The notes: generated by a model not told the origin, from the sequence alone. A stretch of DNA of 64,000 bases from Sipunculus nudus (GCA_026874595.1 CM049322.1:32942340-33006339); one strand, 5' to 3'. Counted from the stretch's first letter, positions 23,995-35,997 are shown. Numbers and translations: made by a program.

Positions 23995-24660
23995 TTAATA
24001 TAATCATCCTAGACCCTGTTAAACTGATTACGTTCTAACTGAATACCAATTAGGACTTACATTAAGCTTTATCATGCAGTAATGTTAGTCCCTGTAACCA
24101 CTTATCACTTCATCATGTAATACTTATCATTTTATATCACATCTAAGTAACACTGCATGATATGATTAGTCCCTATAATTCTAACTTCTACGTGCATTTC
24201 TATAAAATCCTCTTATAATCTTTATCTTTATGACAATTTCACATAAAAATAGTCCTCGAAATACTAAGTGTACTACATTACATATAATAAGTTCTTATAA
24301 TGAGTCTCATCAAACTAATATTAGTCCCTATAAAACTAAGTACATTACTCTTAAGAATAACTTATATATCTCTTATACTAAGTCTAATCACATGGTAATA
24401 TTAGTCCCTGTATCAAATCACTAAGTAAATTTCCAATAAGTATAACTTATATATCTCTTATACTAAGCCTCAACACATTTATATTAGTTCCTATAAAATT
24501 AAGTACATTACTCTTAAGTATAACTTTAACTCTTACACTAAGCCTCAACTCACAGTAATATTAGTCCCTGTATCACTAAGTAAATTTCTATTAAGTATAA
24601 CTTACATATCTCTTATACTAAGCCCCATCACATGGTAATATTAATCCCTGTATTACAAAA
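23995..24660. repeat. Degenerate tandem array, about 80-bp unit
   Basis: The words TTATACTAAG, GGTAATATTAGTCCCTGTA and TAAGTATAACTTATATATCT recur together. The TTATACTAAG-type anchor is at 24373, 24459, 24533 and 24613. More decayed copies extend left to about 24000. Confidence 0.82.
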
Positions 24661-26825
24661 TATGCCTGTACATATTAATTGAGACTTCCCTGATATATTT
24701 AGCAACATCACACTGTAATATCAATGATTGTAATATTGTTAAGTACACCCCTGTAATAATAAGTACATTTTTCTACATACCATTACACTGATGATGCCCA
24801 AGATGTAATTGTATCATCATGTTTCTTCAGAGGTCAACTGTGTCACCTTTAAGGATCATGCAAATACTCCTACTTTTGTCCTTTCAATCCTTTTTTACCT
24901 TTGTACACAAAAGAGTGTCCAATTTCCTCAAACAGAAAAGCTGTACTCCACTGTCTGCCTGTTATGAACCAGTGAAGACACTTGTTAAATCATTATCCAG
25001 TGACCAATGTCTAGGCATGGAAATTGCACTCAATCATGTCATAAAATTAATAAGCCAATCCTCATGAAATCAAACGTCACAGAGAAATCAATTATCCATA
25101 CACAGGAATATAAAGATGTCACATACAAAGTGATACCTAAGGAACTCTAACATCAAGCCACTTGACTGGCTGACTGACGTTATGTATTCCAGGGGTGACC
25201 CAGGACTGCTTGGAAATAATTTTTGCTTACTATGGATCTGGCCTGGGCTAACTTCGTGCCGGCAGGCGAGGACCTCACTACAGAAGCATAATCCAAGCCT
25301 CAACACCAGACAATATGGCACAGGGCCAGAGTCGCCGAGTACCAGCAGTCCGTCAAGTCAACGCAGCTCTCTCTCATTACCCATACTGAAACAATCGACT
25401 CCCCATAATAATAGTCGGGTGTTTTACTTGATCGATGCTCCGACTGCCCAATTACTTGGCTACTGATCATGTTGGGGGACCTACCGAAGCAAGGTTATTA
25501 ATACAGGGTGAAAGTTGCTCAATTATCCTCTGGGCTGTAATGGTTCTAAAAGTGGTCAATTTCCTAAACAAAGAATACAATATCTTTGAAATGCAATACA
25601 CAAACTTTCGCGTTGCACACCGTTTTACTGAGAGGTAATTACCTTCAGGATTCAAACGATTAAGTTCCTTTACATTTTCTCAGCAAAGACTCTTCTAATA
25701 AAAAAAAATATTTTTCCAAGACTCACTCTCTTGATTGGATAGTAAAGCAATAGTTTTTATATTTATTTAGCTAGAAAAAAACCCCTCTTTAGATAAAAAC
25801 ATGAAATCTTGAATTCTGCTCTAAATTAAAATTGTAACTGATTCACACTTTTTCTTCACAGAAAAATCTGTGACACCTTTTACCTTACAATCCCCACCTA
25901 GTTACTAATAATAATGTATCTGTAAATGAAACAAATGCAAATTGTAAGAGTATATCATGTAATCTATCAGAACTTCCTTTTCAGTACAGAGCTCTATAAA
26001 TTACTATTGGATACAAAAATTCTGAGTTTTGACATACCAACCATACTTGTTCCGTTTGAGATAATATCCTTATACAAATTGGGTATAGTGATGATTCTCC
26101 GCTGCCTGGCATTCAGCAATGCTACATGATATTCCCAATCACTTCCGTTTCTGTATATATTCAAAGCAGTGCACTATCAGCTTGTATATTGCAGCGTAAT
26201 GAATAAGTAATGAACTCTATGACTTAGATACATGCCAAAATAGAGTGCACTGCCACTCCAACAGGTGGCAGTGCTGTTCTCAGATTCCTGTTGACAGTGG
26301 TCGTCCTACCTTCCCATATGAATACAAAAATGACCTCTCAGTCGAGCAAGGATTACTGTTTTCCAGTGCTGTAACAGAAATTCAACAGCATCTCAGGACT
26401 GCTGGTGCAGGCCAGCAAGGCTGCAGACAATGTGATATCAGTACTGTTAAGCCAAGCAAGCAGAATTTCTTTCTCAGTATGGACACAGCTTGCCTGATAA
26501 TCCAGTCAGACCTTTAAGTCTCTCCCTTGTACAGCACGGCAGGAGCTGTTCAACTGCTGTTAAGACCCAGCTGCAGCCACAAGGATCGGTTTCACAGAAG
26601 CCAGTGTCATTTCCTGGTCACATCAGGGGGGCCTTGTTTAAAAATCTACTCCCATGGATAAAAACCTTTCTTCTGATTCAGGACAGGAATTACTACCGCT
26701 GGCTCGGTTCATGTTTATGTTCACTGGAGAAGCTAAAACTAACCAATCAATACTCCCAGGATAGATAGCCCTGCTTTATTGACGGAGGCCCAGATGTCCA
26801 ACTGATGTCCCAGCAATAACCTGCC

Positions 26826-26838
26826 AGGTCAAAGGTCA
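26826..26838 (+). promoter_or_regulatory. DR1 nuclear-receptor-like element
   Basis: AGGTCAAAGGTCA is a perfect direct repeat of the AGGTCA half-site spaced by one base, the HNF4/RXR-type arrangement. A further half-site follows at 26848-26853. This is sequence match only. Confidence 0.35.
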
Positions 26839-29213
26839 AGTCAAGGGAGGTCACCCACCAAGTCTACTCACACACACAAACCAGCTGAATGTGTAAATAG
26901 ATCCACCTTTAACATGATCATTATGGGAACATCTACAGATAAACAGACATTCCATAATAATATATAAATGCTAAGGTTGATATGAACTATGATCCAACAA
27001 TTCAGCTGCAAGTGCTCATGCCAGAAATTTAAAAATAAAAAAAAAAAAATAAAATCTTCAGACTCATACACTTATTGTGGTCTCAGTAGTGGGTGTGTGT
27101 TTTTTTTACACTTTTTTTATTTTTGATAAATCAGTGACACTTGATTTGAAAATGTCACCAAAGCTACACACTGACAGATTCTTGAATGGTCCTTGGCCTT
27201 AAAAAGCAGAAGAAACTAAATTTGCTTTAATAATTTATCATATAATGTGATATTATAATATAAATTATTCAATAAGAAGATTAAATTGATTAAGATATCC
27301 AATCTGTTAAAGTTAAAAAAAAAGTCATCCCAGTACAAAAGGACTTTGTTATTATTCAACATTAATTAATACCAGTGGCAAGCAGGCACAAGTTTTATTT
27401 CAACCTCTGTATTAGTACACACATTTCCACTTAGTCTCCCTGTATCTAAGAAATCCAATCCCTTTCTCATGCATCCTTAATAGATCTTGAAAGCAAGTGC
27501 CCCTATTTCTGGACAGATCCAAGCAGATGAATTAAAAGTGGTGACAGACAACTTTGGAAATACACATGAAACATTGATCATTGATTTTTTGTAACAGCAA
27601 AGGAACACTAGGAGGATGCAGATTAGTGTAATTAATTACAAATACATATTGATTGTGTTACTAAATCATCTGTGACCTTCTGACACCTGGCTCTCCCTCT
27701 GGTATCATTAGTGTAGATTAACTATTTCAATGAAAGTAAATAATTTCAGTCAGAAAGATTTGCTTTCACTTTCATGTGCATGTAAGATGTTTGAATTATT
27801 CTCAGAATTAAGCAACTGTTATAGGCATTGTGCTGAAAGTGAATACTTGTTTATAATGACATGAATGGCATCTAATTTGATATTCATCTTTATATTTGTG
27901 TATATATGAAGCAATTAATAAATTTAATCATTTACATCAGACATGTTTTAAAAAATAAGGATGATAAGAGCATAACTCTCTCCCTCTGTATGTGTGTGAA
28001 TGTTTACATGTACACATGTATACTAAATATCCAGACATTTGTAAACATTCAATCTAGCAGCTTTGACTAATAAAAAATGTTTCATTAGCTTCAGTGATAA
28101 TTGACAAAATGTATGCCTTATCTGAACTACAGTTTCCACTAGTCTTAAACATAAAATACCCCCAGCCCTTCGCTATCAGTATTTGGATCAGCCTACCAAA
28201 GGTCCTCTGCAGGACTGCGGCATATTTCTGCCTTGTTTGTTGCATCTGATCTGAATGAAATTGATGAGATCCTGTGCAGCTCATGTATATTTCATGTTGA
28301 TTTCATGTATATTTCAAGGGAAGATGCTCCCTGTCTATAGAGAAGAGATCTGTCACTTTCATGGTAAATAGTCTATCTATCAAGTATAATTAAATTTGTG
28401 AGTTAAATTTTGCTTCTGAAGGAATGCTTCAGAATATTTTTATCAAGACTGGTAATGAATTGGATCTAATTACTTAGATTGAAACTCAACAGATGAATAT
28501 ATTTAAAAACTAAACACTTTTATATTAATGTTTAATTTGATTGTAAATACAAACTATTTTATAGTACCTGCTAAGTTTTTACCCCTTCATTAATTTACAT
28601 ATTTGAATAATAATCACCATTTATCAGAACTGGTATTGTAAGTGGTCTATAATCATAAGCTTATCTAAATTTTATTTCTGCTGGAAAATTTAAAGCAGTA
28701 CAAAAATAGCTTTTTGTCACAATATTTCCATATTTAAAGTAGTTGGAGGATATATTCAATATTTTTTTCCCCTTTACCAAAGGATGTTTTATTTCACTGA
28801 TAATATGAAAGTATATCAAATCATGTAAAAGGCATCAAAATACAATTCAAATGTAAGAAAAAGTGTTTTTTTTTCAGTGTAAAATTCCACGGACTGTTTG
28901 TAACTGTCATTTTAATTTATGCAACAGTAAAAATAAGAATATGTATTTGTATGAGTGAACACATGTACAAATGATCCAAAAACAGGTTAAGGTACACAAA
29001 AGTAAGGGCTATGAATCAATGCCAGTGTGTCCTAGATTTAAAAAATTATTTCAATGTTCATTTCAACATATCCCGAGCATGAGACAACAGCCAAAGCTAT
29101 TCTACCTATCCCAAGGGCTTGTTGGTCTCCTGAGTCAAGACAGACAAATATCCCTATTAAGACAGAGCCAAGCAAACATCTTGCACTCAATTGTTGTCTC
29201 TCACGGCATCTGG

Positions 29214-29227
29214 GTTGCCATAGTAAC
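29214..29227. promoter_or_regulatory. RFX X-box-like motif
   Basis: GTTGCCATAGTAAC fits the X-box GTNRCCNNRGYAAC at every fixed position. It lies in a GC-richer island (29030-29270) lacking repeats. Function is inferred. Confidence 0.4.
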
Positions 29228-29795
29228 ACCATGGATCCCCGGGACCTGAGCACATAGGCCGCATCCAAACCCAATATGCAGATTAATATTGGAATATTTG
29301 ACATGTGACCGGGCTGTAATGCCCTTCTATTTGTTTGTGATGGACTCCACTGGTTGAACCACTGGTTCCACTGTAAGAACTAAAATCACGTCATTTTTTT
29401 TTATATATTGCAAATCATCCTGTAAATAATAACTTAGCTCTGAGCTATTGTGTGAAAAATTCAAACTGCATATGACTGATATTCAGGATGAAATTTCTAA
29501 TTTAGATTTATGTTAATTTCTCTGACACTGCCATTTTTTCATATATTATACTGTTCATTTTGATGAAATAAACTTGAAATAACAGTGCTATAAAGACATA
29601 ATTATATTCTTAATGTTAGTGACAAAAAGACTGAAACAACCTGCCGAGGTTGTGACCTTAAACCTCAGATGGCCACCACCAGCATGACCTGGTAAGGTCA
29701 AAGGTCCGTTACAACAAACACTGCTAGATCTAAGGTCATTAGTTACCCATTCAGACAAATGGTGGTGAAACCAGTCACCTAGAAAATATTTACTG

Positions 29796-29879
29796 TTTTT
29801 TTTATCTACTGATATATTATGTTTGAAGGTATTAAGAGTTTTTTTTTCTACTGATAAATATGTTTTAAGGTATTAAGAA
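29796..29879. repeat. Tandem duplication, about 43-bp unit
   Basis: A T-run followed by CTACTGATA...GGTATTAAGA occurs twice in succession. Confidence 0.7.
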
Positions 29880-30290
29880 CTTACAGGGAACACTTTCTTA
29901 CACTTCATTTGTCTCACTGTACCAGTCTACACAGCTCTGTCACTTCAAAAGGAATCAAACTGGAACCACCTATAACCATTGGTATAACAACGAGAGTTTT
30001 TGTGTATATTAATTGGTTTGTATCTGTGTCTGGCCTGTAACTGAGGACGCCTGTTACAGTGCCTGGGATGTGTTATAATGGCAACCACCAAGCGAGGCTG
30101 ACGTAAACCAAACCCCTCGTCCAGACACCGCACTTATTTATATAACACCAACATTTTTAGTCAGTACTGTATTTACACAAAAAGAAAGCTTCTGCATAAG
30201 GCAGGATAAAAACCAATGACCTCTGACCTAGATGTCATATCAAGGTCATACATGAAAGTGAAAGTGCTATGAAGTCAGGAAGTGAGTCAT

Positions 30291-30473
30291 ATGGTTTGCC
30301 GCACCCCTCGGCTGTTCCTGTGCTGTCTGTTGCTGGCGTGACTACTGGAGCCAGTGACTGCCAGCACAGTGCGTTGGAGCCCCAGGCCTTGTTATTTTTT
30401 TTATGTCAACAGAGCTGGTATCAGTGGTAATATAGCCAATGTGGCCAGGATTTATGCTAATCCACTTTTCTAG
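30291..30473 (+). pseudogene. Signal-peptide-like frame with an in-frame TGA
   Basis: ATG 30291 opens MVCRTPRLFLCCLLLA, a textbook secretory leader (short basic start, Leu/Cys hydrophobic core). It then meets TGA at 30339. The same frame continues open for 43 codons (LLEPVTASTVRWSPRPCYFF, then YVNRAGISGNIANVARIYAN) to TAG at 30471. With Trp or Arg at the TGA it would look like a small secreted precursor. The block is far GC-richer than its flanks. A competing reading is a 53-codon frame in another phase from ATG 30270 (MKSGSESYGLPHPSAVPVLS). The core also folds as a hairpin, so the apparent frames may be accidental. There are no confident splice sites and no family is recognised. Confidence 0.22.
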
Positions 30474-30479
30474 GATGCA

Positions 30480-33400
30480 CAAAGCCTAGTAATGTGTTTG
30501 TATAAGAATATACTGTATTTTTTTTTTCATTTATGCCAAAAGTATATAGTTGACAATAGTAATTTTTTATATCTTGGGAATGTTCATGTTCTATATGTGA
30601 ATGCCAATAATGAATTTTATATTTTTATGTGATGTTTCACAATAATAATTAATTTTACACAATTAACCTTTTTTGGTGTCATATCTGACAATCTGTAATG
30701 AATTTACCTTTGAACAAATCATACATATGTGATTTAAAAATATTATTTTTTAACATGCTTTGGAGCTACTATTCAAAATTATGAATTGATTTCCAAAATA
30801 TTACTTTAAATTATGACCTTTAATTATTTACAACAACAAATGATCTTAGTTATTTTGCACAATACCACATGTTCTATATATAACTAACAATGATCAATTA
30901 TGTTTTATACTTAATTGAATCAATTTCTACAATTCAGACTTTACCAAGTGACCAACAAAATATTGGAAATAATGTTTTTGTATAAGCTTCATACTGTACT
31001 CATGAAAGATAATTAGAATATGTTATACATCATGTAGTTCATAAACAATATAAAATAATTTTGACATTTTTATAGACTGAGATAAACAACAAACTGTAAA
31101 TATTACTTGGTATGCAAAAATAATTAATAAATAATTTTGTACTTTATTGATTCTATACTTTGCTGATAAACACCAACTATGAAGAGAGAATGGACACCAA
31201 ACTTTTGATTATTCACAAGGACCAGCAGGCATAAACAGAATATTGGTTATTTTTCTTGCTGTGCAAAAGTAGTACATAAATTTACCGCCAGGTGGCAGCA
31301 ATGTCCAACCTACTGCATTAACATGACTGTGGTATGGTTATCTCCAAAATTTTATTTATATATTAATTATTAAGGTACAATGAAATGAAATGATATCATG
31401 AGTGGGTTTTGAGCATTAGATTTATACCATGAAAATGAGCCATAATTTGGGTTCTGATTAGAAGGCCCTATCATCACAAGCAGGACTTTTTTAAATGACA
31501 TCCCTCCCCCCCCCCCCCCCTCCTCCACATACTACACACACACACACAAATTTTACCTAGATATAATACTCTGTTTTTACTCTGCAATAATTCCCAATCA
31601 TGCACAAATCCTGATGGATTGCTCTGTTTCTCATTCTGCAACATTTGTCATTAGAGGTTCCTTTATCAAACAGGATGCCCAACAAGTGGAGCCACCTGGT
31701 GGCCAGGTTGTACACTGAAAAGTTTGCCTCTTACCAGCTGGCCTTGCATCAACATATTTTTACCTGAAGAAGAACACTGGTTCTGTTTACACACCTGTCT
31801 AGTGATAATGCCACAGGCTTTCTAACAGGATGTTCTGCATAAAAACAAAAATGTGTGTGCATGCATTTCTGTTTCACAAGTACCGTTTTTACCACAGGTA
31901 CAGGCAGCCGGTTCACGGTGTGGTATTACTGACAATGTTTCATCGTTCCTGACTTTTTTTTTTGCCTGCTCTCTGTAATGTTTACCCCTGTATCTTTCCT
32001 CTGCTCCCTAAAGCACACCAGCAAACAAGTAGGCAATAAACGTATGTTGTTACCTGTTCTGCACTTTCAAACTATCCATAACCAGTTTCCATTCATATTG
32101 CGGTGAAGGCAGCATACTGCTCTGGTAAAAACTTTACTAGGGGTCTCAACTCTAAACACAGAAAATGCTCAAAAGCCTTTAACTATAAAGCTTAGATTTC
32201 TTAAGTATGGAATGCAGAATGAGTGTTGAGAGATTTTATATGTACAGTATGGCTATATGCATATTTTCTAGGTGTCACTCCAGGATACCATAGAGAACCG
32301 GCAAAAAATGCTACATGTACCTGTTCATTTTACCAGATACACATTCTACATGGAAGATATGCACATGGGAATCTCACCTTATTTGTTTAGCCAGTACTGA
32401 TTTTCATTCGCATTACAAATGCGGAATCAGCATACAATTCATTAGGAATCTCAGCTTATGTATTGCAACTAAACTATTATCCATTTTTCATTTTTAATCC
32501 CTCCATAACCAATTCCCATTCAAATCATGGTAGAAAGATCAAACCACTGTGGTTAAGACCTTTCCCAGGGGTGTCATCACCAAAAAACAAACCAACAACA
32601 CTTTCACTTTTAGCCTTGCATCTTGACTACTTCAACATCATATTCAACACACTGAACTCTCAAAACATATACATACCAGACCACACTATGTCCTCACAGT
32701 CATACAAAACTTGCTCTCATAAGGACAGGTTTTGTGTCAAAGTTAATGGTTCCACTTACCTCTGTCTTCATCTCTTCTGGACCCACAAGTTCTAACTTAC
32801 CTTTCTGTTCCCCTTTTATATATGTTGGGTACATTTATTAAGAATCATCATGCATTAAAGTAACATATCTCATGCAAATGTCACCAAAATGTAATACATA
32901 TCCTATATAATATGGATGACAGTTCTGTCACTTTCATTTTCAGTTTTCCTTCAGTTCAATCAATTTCATTGAATCTTAATGAACTGCTAGCACGATCAGG
33001 GTCACCTTTCCAAAAAGATGTGGATCAAAGGTTCTTTCCTCTTACGAAACTGTGACCAGACAGCATACTGTGGTTGCTTTTTTGTTTGTGAGGGTTTCAA
33101 ATTTGTGATATATTTGTGAAAGGGAAATTGTCACAAAAATAAAACCTTTTTGAAAAAGAGACCCAAATGTAGAAGGCAAGACCAAAGGAAAATGATTGCA
33201 ATTATGAATCATGTCAAATCTTTCAAATTATCTGCCAATAATGAAAGTAATTTCTATTCATTAGATGTTTCACTTAGGTCCCTGGTCTATCATTACGATT
33301 TTGTGCACTTATTATTCAATATAACTAATCCATATAATGATGGGTATGCTTCTGTGTCAATTATTGTTATGTATGATCATGAAAATGGAACCTTGCGAAA

Positions 33401-34473
33401 CAATGAAAAAGTGGAATAGCAAACTTGATGCAAACCACAGTAAATGAGCTACAAAACACAATATATTACACTGACATGAAGCCTTCGAACTGTTAAGGAA
33501 TATCTGACCACACAACCTTTCTGTACCTGTAACAATATAAATTGTTCAGGCTGGATCTTTTAATGAAAAATTTGTATAGGAGATTTTCATAATCTCTGTC
33601 ACGGTAGTTATTTCAAATTACTGTACAGTTGGTGTAAACCCCTGATCGCAGCTAACAGGTTCTCTAATGTCTAATCAAATTGATATGTCTTATACATTCA
33701 CGGGTACATCGTTGTGACCATGTTAGTGTGGATATGGCAAACATCATGATATACAGTTTCAATACACGAGTTTACAGATTTGGATCGTGAATATAGAAAT
33801 TATCCACAGTGTGGTAACCAATGCTGTATCTTTGAGCTTTCTTTTAAGTATGTAGTGCATAGGGTTAGTCCATCTGCATGGTCAACATGGATTAATTTCA
33901 TTTTCTTAATGATATACGAATATTCCATATTTTGCATCGAGACAAGTGCATGGTCTCCAGAGATTTTCCTTACAAACTGACTTATTGGTCATAATAAATG
34001 TACCAAATAATAATTCACATTGAATGTTTCTCTTCAGAACTATACCTTGCACTTTTGTGGAGTGCACACGACCAACATATGCTATTTAATAAACAGGCTT
34101 TACAACACCTTAGGTATTCAAAATAAAGACACCAGGGTATTTATATGTTATGGAAATCAATATAAAAATCTGAAACATATTTTGTATGATGTTAAATGTC
34201 TAAATATCATAAACTTCAAAATACAACCACCAATCACATCATGATAAAGTGGCCATATCTTCCAGATAGTTATCTAATTGAGGTCTTCTATATAAAGACA
34301 ATACAGAAAAAGGACCGTGAACAAGTGTCGGTTATTTTATGGTGGTCACTAAACAGAGGTGGTTGTTAGGCAAGGTTTAACTATATGCATCAATATGAAA
34401 CCTGTATTGTACCTGTATCCATAGCCATATCCACACCCACATGAATTTAAAGAAAATAATAATTACTACTCAC
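30480..34473. other. AT-rich non-coding stretch
   Basis: If the PDZ exon at 34.5 kb is real, this is the start of its downstream intron. It has a C run at 31506-31520, CTCF-like words at 31285-31298 and 31690-31704, and a degenerate direct repeat (32078-32152 against 32502-32577, both starting CCATAACCA). Plus-strand frames of 110 codons (32463-32795) and 89 codons (33150-33419) lack motifs and splice sites. Bases 34320-34380 are a fragment of the GGTGGTC/AGGTGG repeat type. Confidence 0.4.
31285..31298 (+). promoter_or_regulatory. CTCF-like site
   Basis: CCGCCAGGTGGCAG matches the CTCF core consensus (CCASYAGRKGGCRS-like) at essentially every informative position. CTCF and its motif are conserved in bilaterians. 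Occupancy is unknown. Confidence 0.4.
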
Positions 34474-34534
34474 AGGCTCTGATCATCTCTGCCACCGCTT
34501 TGTGCCCTGAATTTGTTACTAGTGTCCCATTCAC
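34474..34534 (-). CDS. PDZ-domain coding exon, possibly ARHGEF11/12-like
   Basis: A 61-base exon lies between a strong acceptor (TTATGTATTTTCAG) and a good donor (GCCT|GTGAGT). It starts in phase 0 and ends in phase 1. It encodes VNGTLVTNSGHKAVAEMIRA. This is the classic PDZ segment from the carboxylate-adjacent VNG through the alpha-B helix: VNG, then a Val, a GH pair and a hydrophobic AVxxMI helix. From memory the VNGTLVT start is closest to the Rho exchange factors ARHGEF12 and ARHGEF11. Shank- and SNX27-type PDZ domains are weaker matches. PDZ domains bind C-terminal tails of partner proteins. In ARHGEF11/12 the domain is N-terminal to the RGS, DH and PH domains. The preceding PDZ strands must lie in exons to the right, and I did not find them. 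Short length limits certainty about the family, less so about the fold. Confidence 0.72.
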
Positions 34535-34548
34535 CTGAAAATACATAA

Positions 34549-34561
34549 AGGTCAAAGGTCA
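34549..34561 (+). promoter_or_regulatory. DR1 nuclear-receptor-like element
   Basis: A perfect AGGTCAAAGGTCA lies in the intron just outside the PDZ exon's acceptor. It is one of three DR1-type words in the window (also 26826 and 29695). Confidence 0.3.
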
Positions 34562-34654
34562 ATTATGTGTCACAATATGTCATCTATGACAGATGATAGA
34601 ATCCAATCATATCTTCCTTTTTTATTGAAATTCAGAATATATGTTTAAATATAA

Positions 34655-34992
34655 GGCCAAAAAAAATAAAAGGTATGGTTCTCAGGCACCGCCCGCATCA
34701 ATTTTAAACCCCCGCATCAAAAATTTTTATTTGATTTTCAATAGAAACTTACCAATTTCGTGCTGCAACCGCTCGGACATTTCATTTCAAGGAGATAAAA
34801 TCATACAACTTCCTTTTTTATTTACAGCTTTTACTTGTTTAGCAAAATAAATCTGTTATTATCATGCTTTTCCCTAATCATTTGTCATTTTTATCGAAAC
34901 ATTAAAAAAAATTAAAAATAAAAAAACCACCCGCCCGCATTGATTTCTGAAAAAAAGTGCCTGAGAACCATACCTTTTTTTTTATTTTGGCC
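34655..34992. mobile_element. Harbinger-like MITE with TAA target duplication
   Basis: GGCCAAAAAAAATAAAAGGT, continuing ATGGTTCTCAGGCAC, at the left is matched in inverted orientation at the right (GTGCCTGAGAACCATACC then T/A runs and GGCC), giving TIRs of about 36 bases. The element is 338 bases and is flanked on both sides by TAA (34652-34654 and 34993-34995), the 3-base duplication typical of PIF/Harbinger transposons. Only non-coding sequence lies inside, so it is non-autonomous. It sits 120 bases upstream of the PDZ exon in the same intron. A donor-like GTAAGT on its minus strand could in principle be exonised. Confidence 0.8.
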
Positions 34993-34995
34993 TAA

Positions 34996-35997
34996 CCATT
35001 ATATTTTTCATTTATTTTTTTTCTGTTGTCTGACTTTCTTGCTTGTTTAACATACAAGAAGTCACAAATGACCCTAGGGTTATGACGCTCTGCTGACACT
35101 AACAGTTAATATAAACTGAGGTCAGAATCAAATTTAAACCAGAGCTCTGCACATGACTGTTAAAACACAGTTAGTCCAGGAGTTGTGTCACATTGTTTTG
35201 GAATGATCTGAATGTTAAAATGTGTTTTTTCATCCAAATACTGTGTATTTACTCGATGCTCTACATACAAACTATACAACCTCAGTTTTGGTGAAGCATA
35301 CCATATATGAAGCCTGTCAAGTGAAATCCATAGACAAATAAGCCCTTTGTTGGTGTGCAGACACAAAGCATGATTAAAACTTTACTCACAAGGGGCAAAA
35401 CATTTTGGAACTGATTTGTGTGTAATAGGGTTAAAAAGCTGATTTATCAGAGGGCTGGTAGTAAGCATTACCAGTTGACAAAAATAGCATTACAGAAGTT
35501 AAACACTAACTTACAGAAACTTTCAAGCAGGGATACACATTTTTGTCAAGAATCTGACAGATTCGAATTGGAAAAAACAGAATTTCCAGGATTTCCTTGA
35601 AACTGGAGACAACAAAATTTCCAGGCTTTTTAGGAAATCTCCACAATACATATCTAGGGAATTGTTTATTTCAGTGATCTTAATTTTAATATTACATTAA
35701 CTTTCTGATAAATATATATACAAACCAACATACCAATGCAAAAAGTCATGACAGATACTCAGTTTTATATAAATATTTGGCCACTTACCTCACAGTCACA
35801 TGTGATAGATTGACTAGAACCACTAAGTGACTCTGTTCCTCACAGGTTTCCATACTTTTGAAATTTAGTATAATTCAAAATGATGTCAAACAAAATTAAT
35901 GCTTAAAACTATGAGACATTTAAAATTTAACATATTTAAATTAAAACAGTATTAATATGTAAAGGATACAGATATATTTATAATCAAGAATACTTAC
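34996..35997. other. Non-coding stretch downstream of the 36-kb frame
   Basis: On the minus strand a strong donor (GACTGTGAG|GTAAGTGG) at about 35787 closes an open piece reading METCEEQSHLVVLVNLSHVT from 35857. The only acceptor-like site (TTTCAAAAG) is weak, so I do not call it. AATAAA on the minus strand at 35663-35668 could end a short transcript from the 36-kb frame. Bases 35565-35635 carry TTTCCAGG repeats. Confidence 0.35.

Larger units (their letters stand above)
24661..30245. other. Long, mostly AT-rich non-coding stretch
   Basis: Three GC-richer islands stand out. Bases 25180-25470 give two overlapping plus-strand frames, one Ser/Pro-rich (SPSTSSPSSQRSSLSLPILK), with an acceptor-like CCTCAACACCAG at 25309 but no donor. 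Bases 26240-26770 give frames of 90-92 codons without splice sites. Bases 29030-29270 contain a perfect X-box. The rest has poly-T/A runs and a tandem pair at 29796-29879. No gene is supported, and the islands may be conserved non-coding DNA. Confidence 0.4.

Noticed and set aside
30326-30374. microRNA precursor
   Set aside because: The stem is short, with almost no loop and a bulge. It does not look like a typical 60-80-base precursor.
32463-32795. 110-codon plus-strand ORF
   Set aside because: Overlaps a degenerate direct repeat, with no splice context or recognisable domain.
9439-34534. Direct splice of the PDZ exon to the 9.4-kb exon at 9555
   Set aside because: The junction creates a TAG stop.
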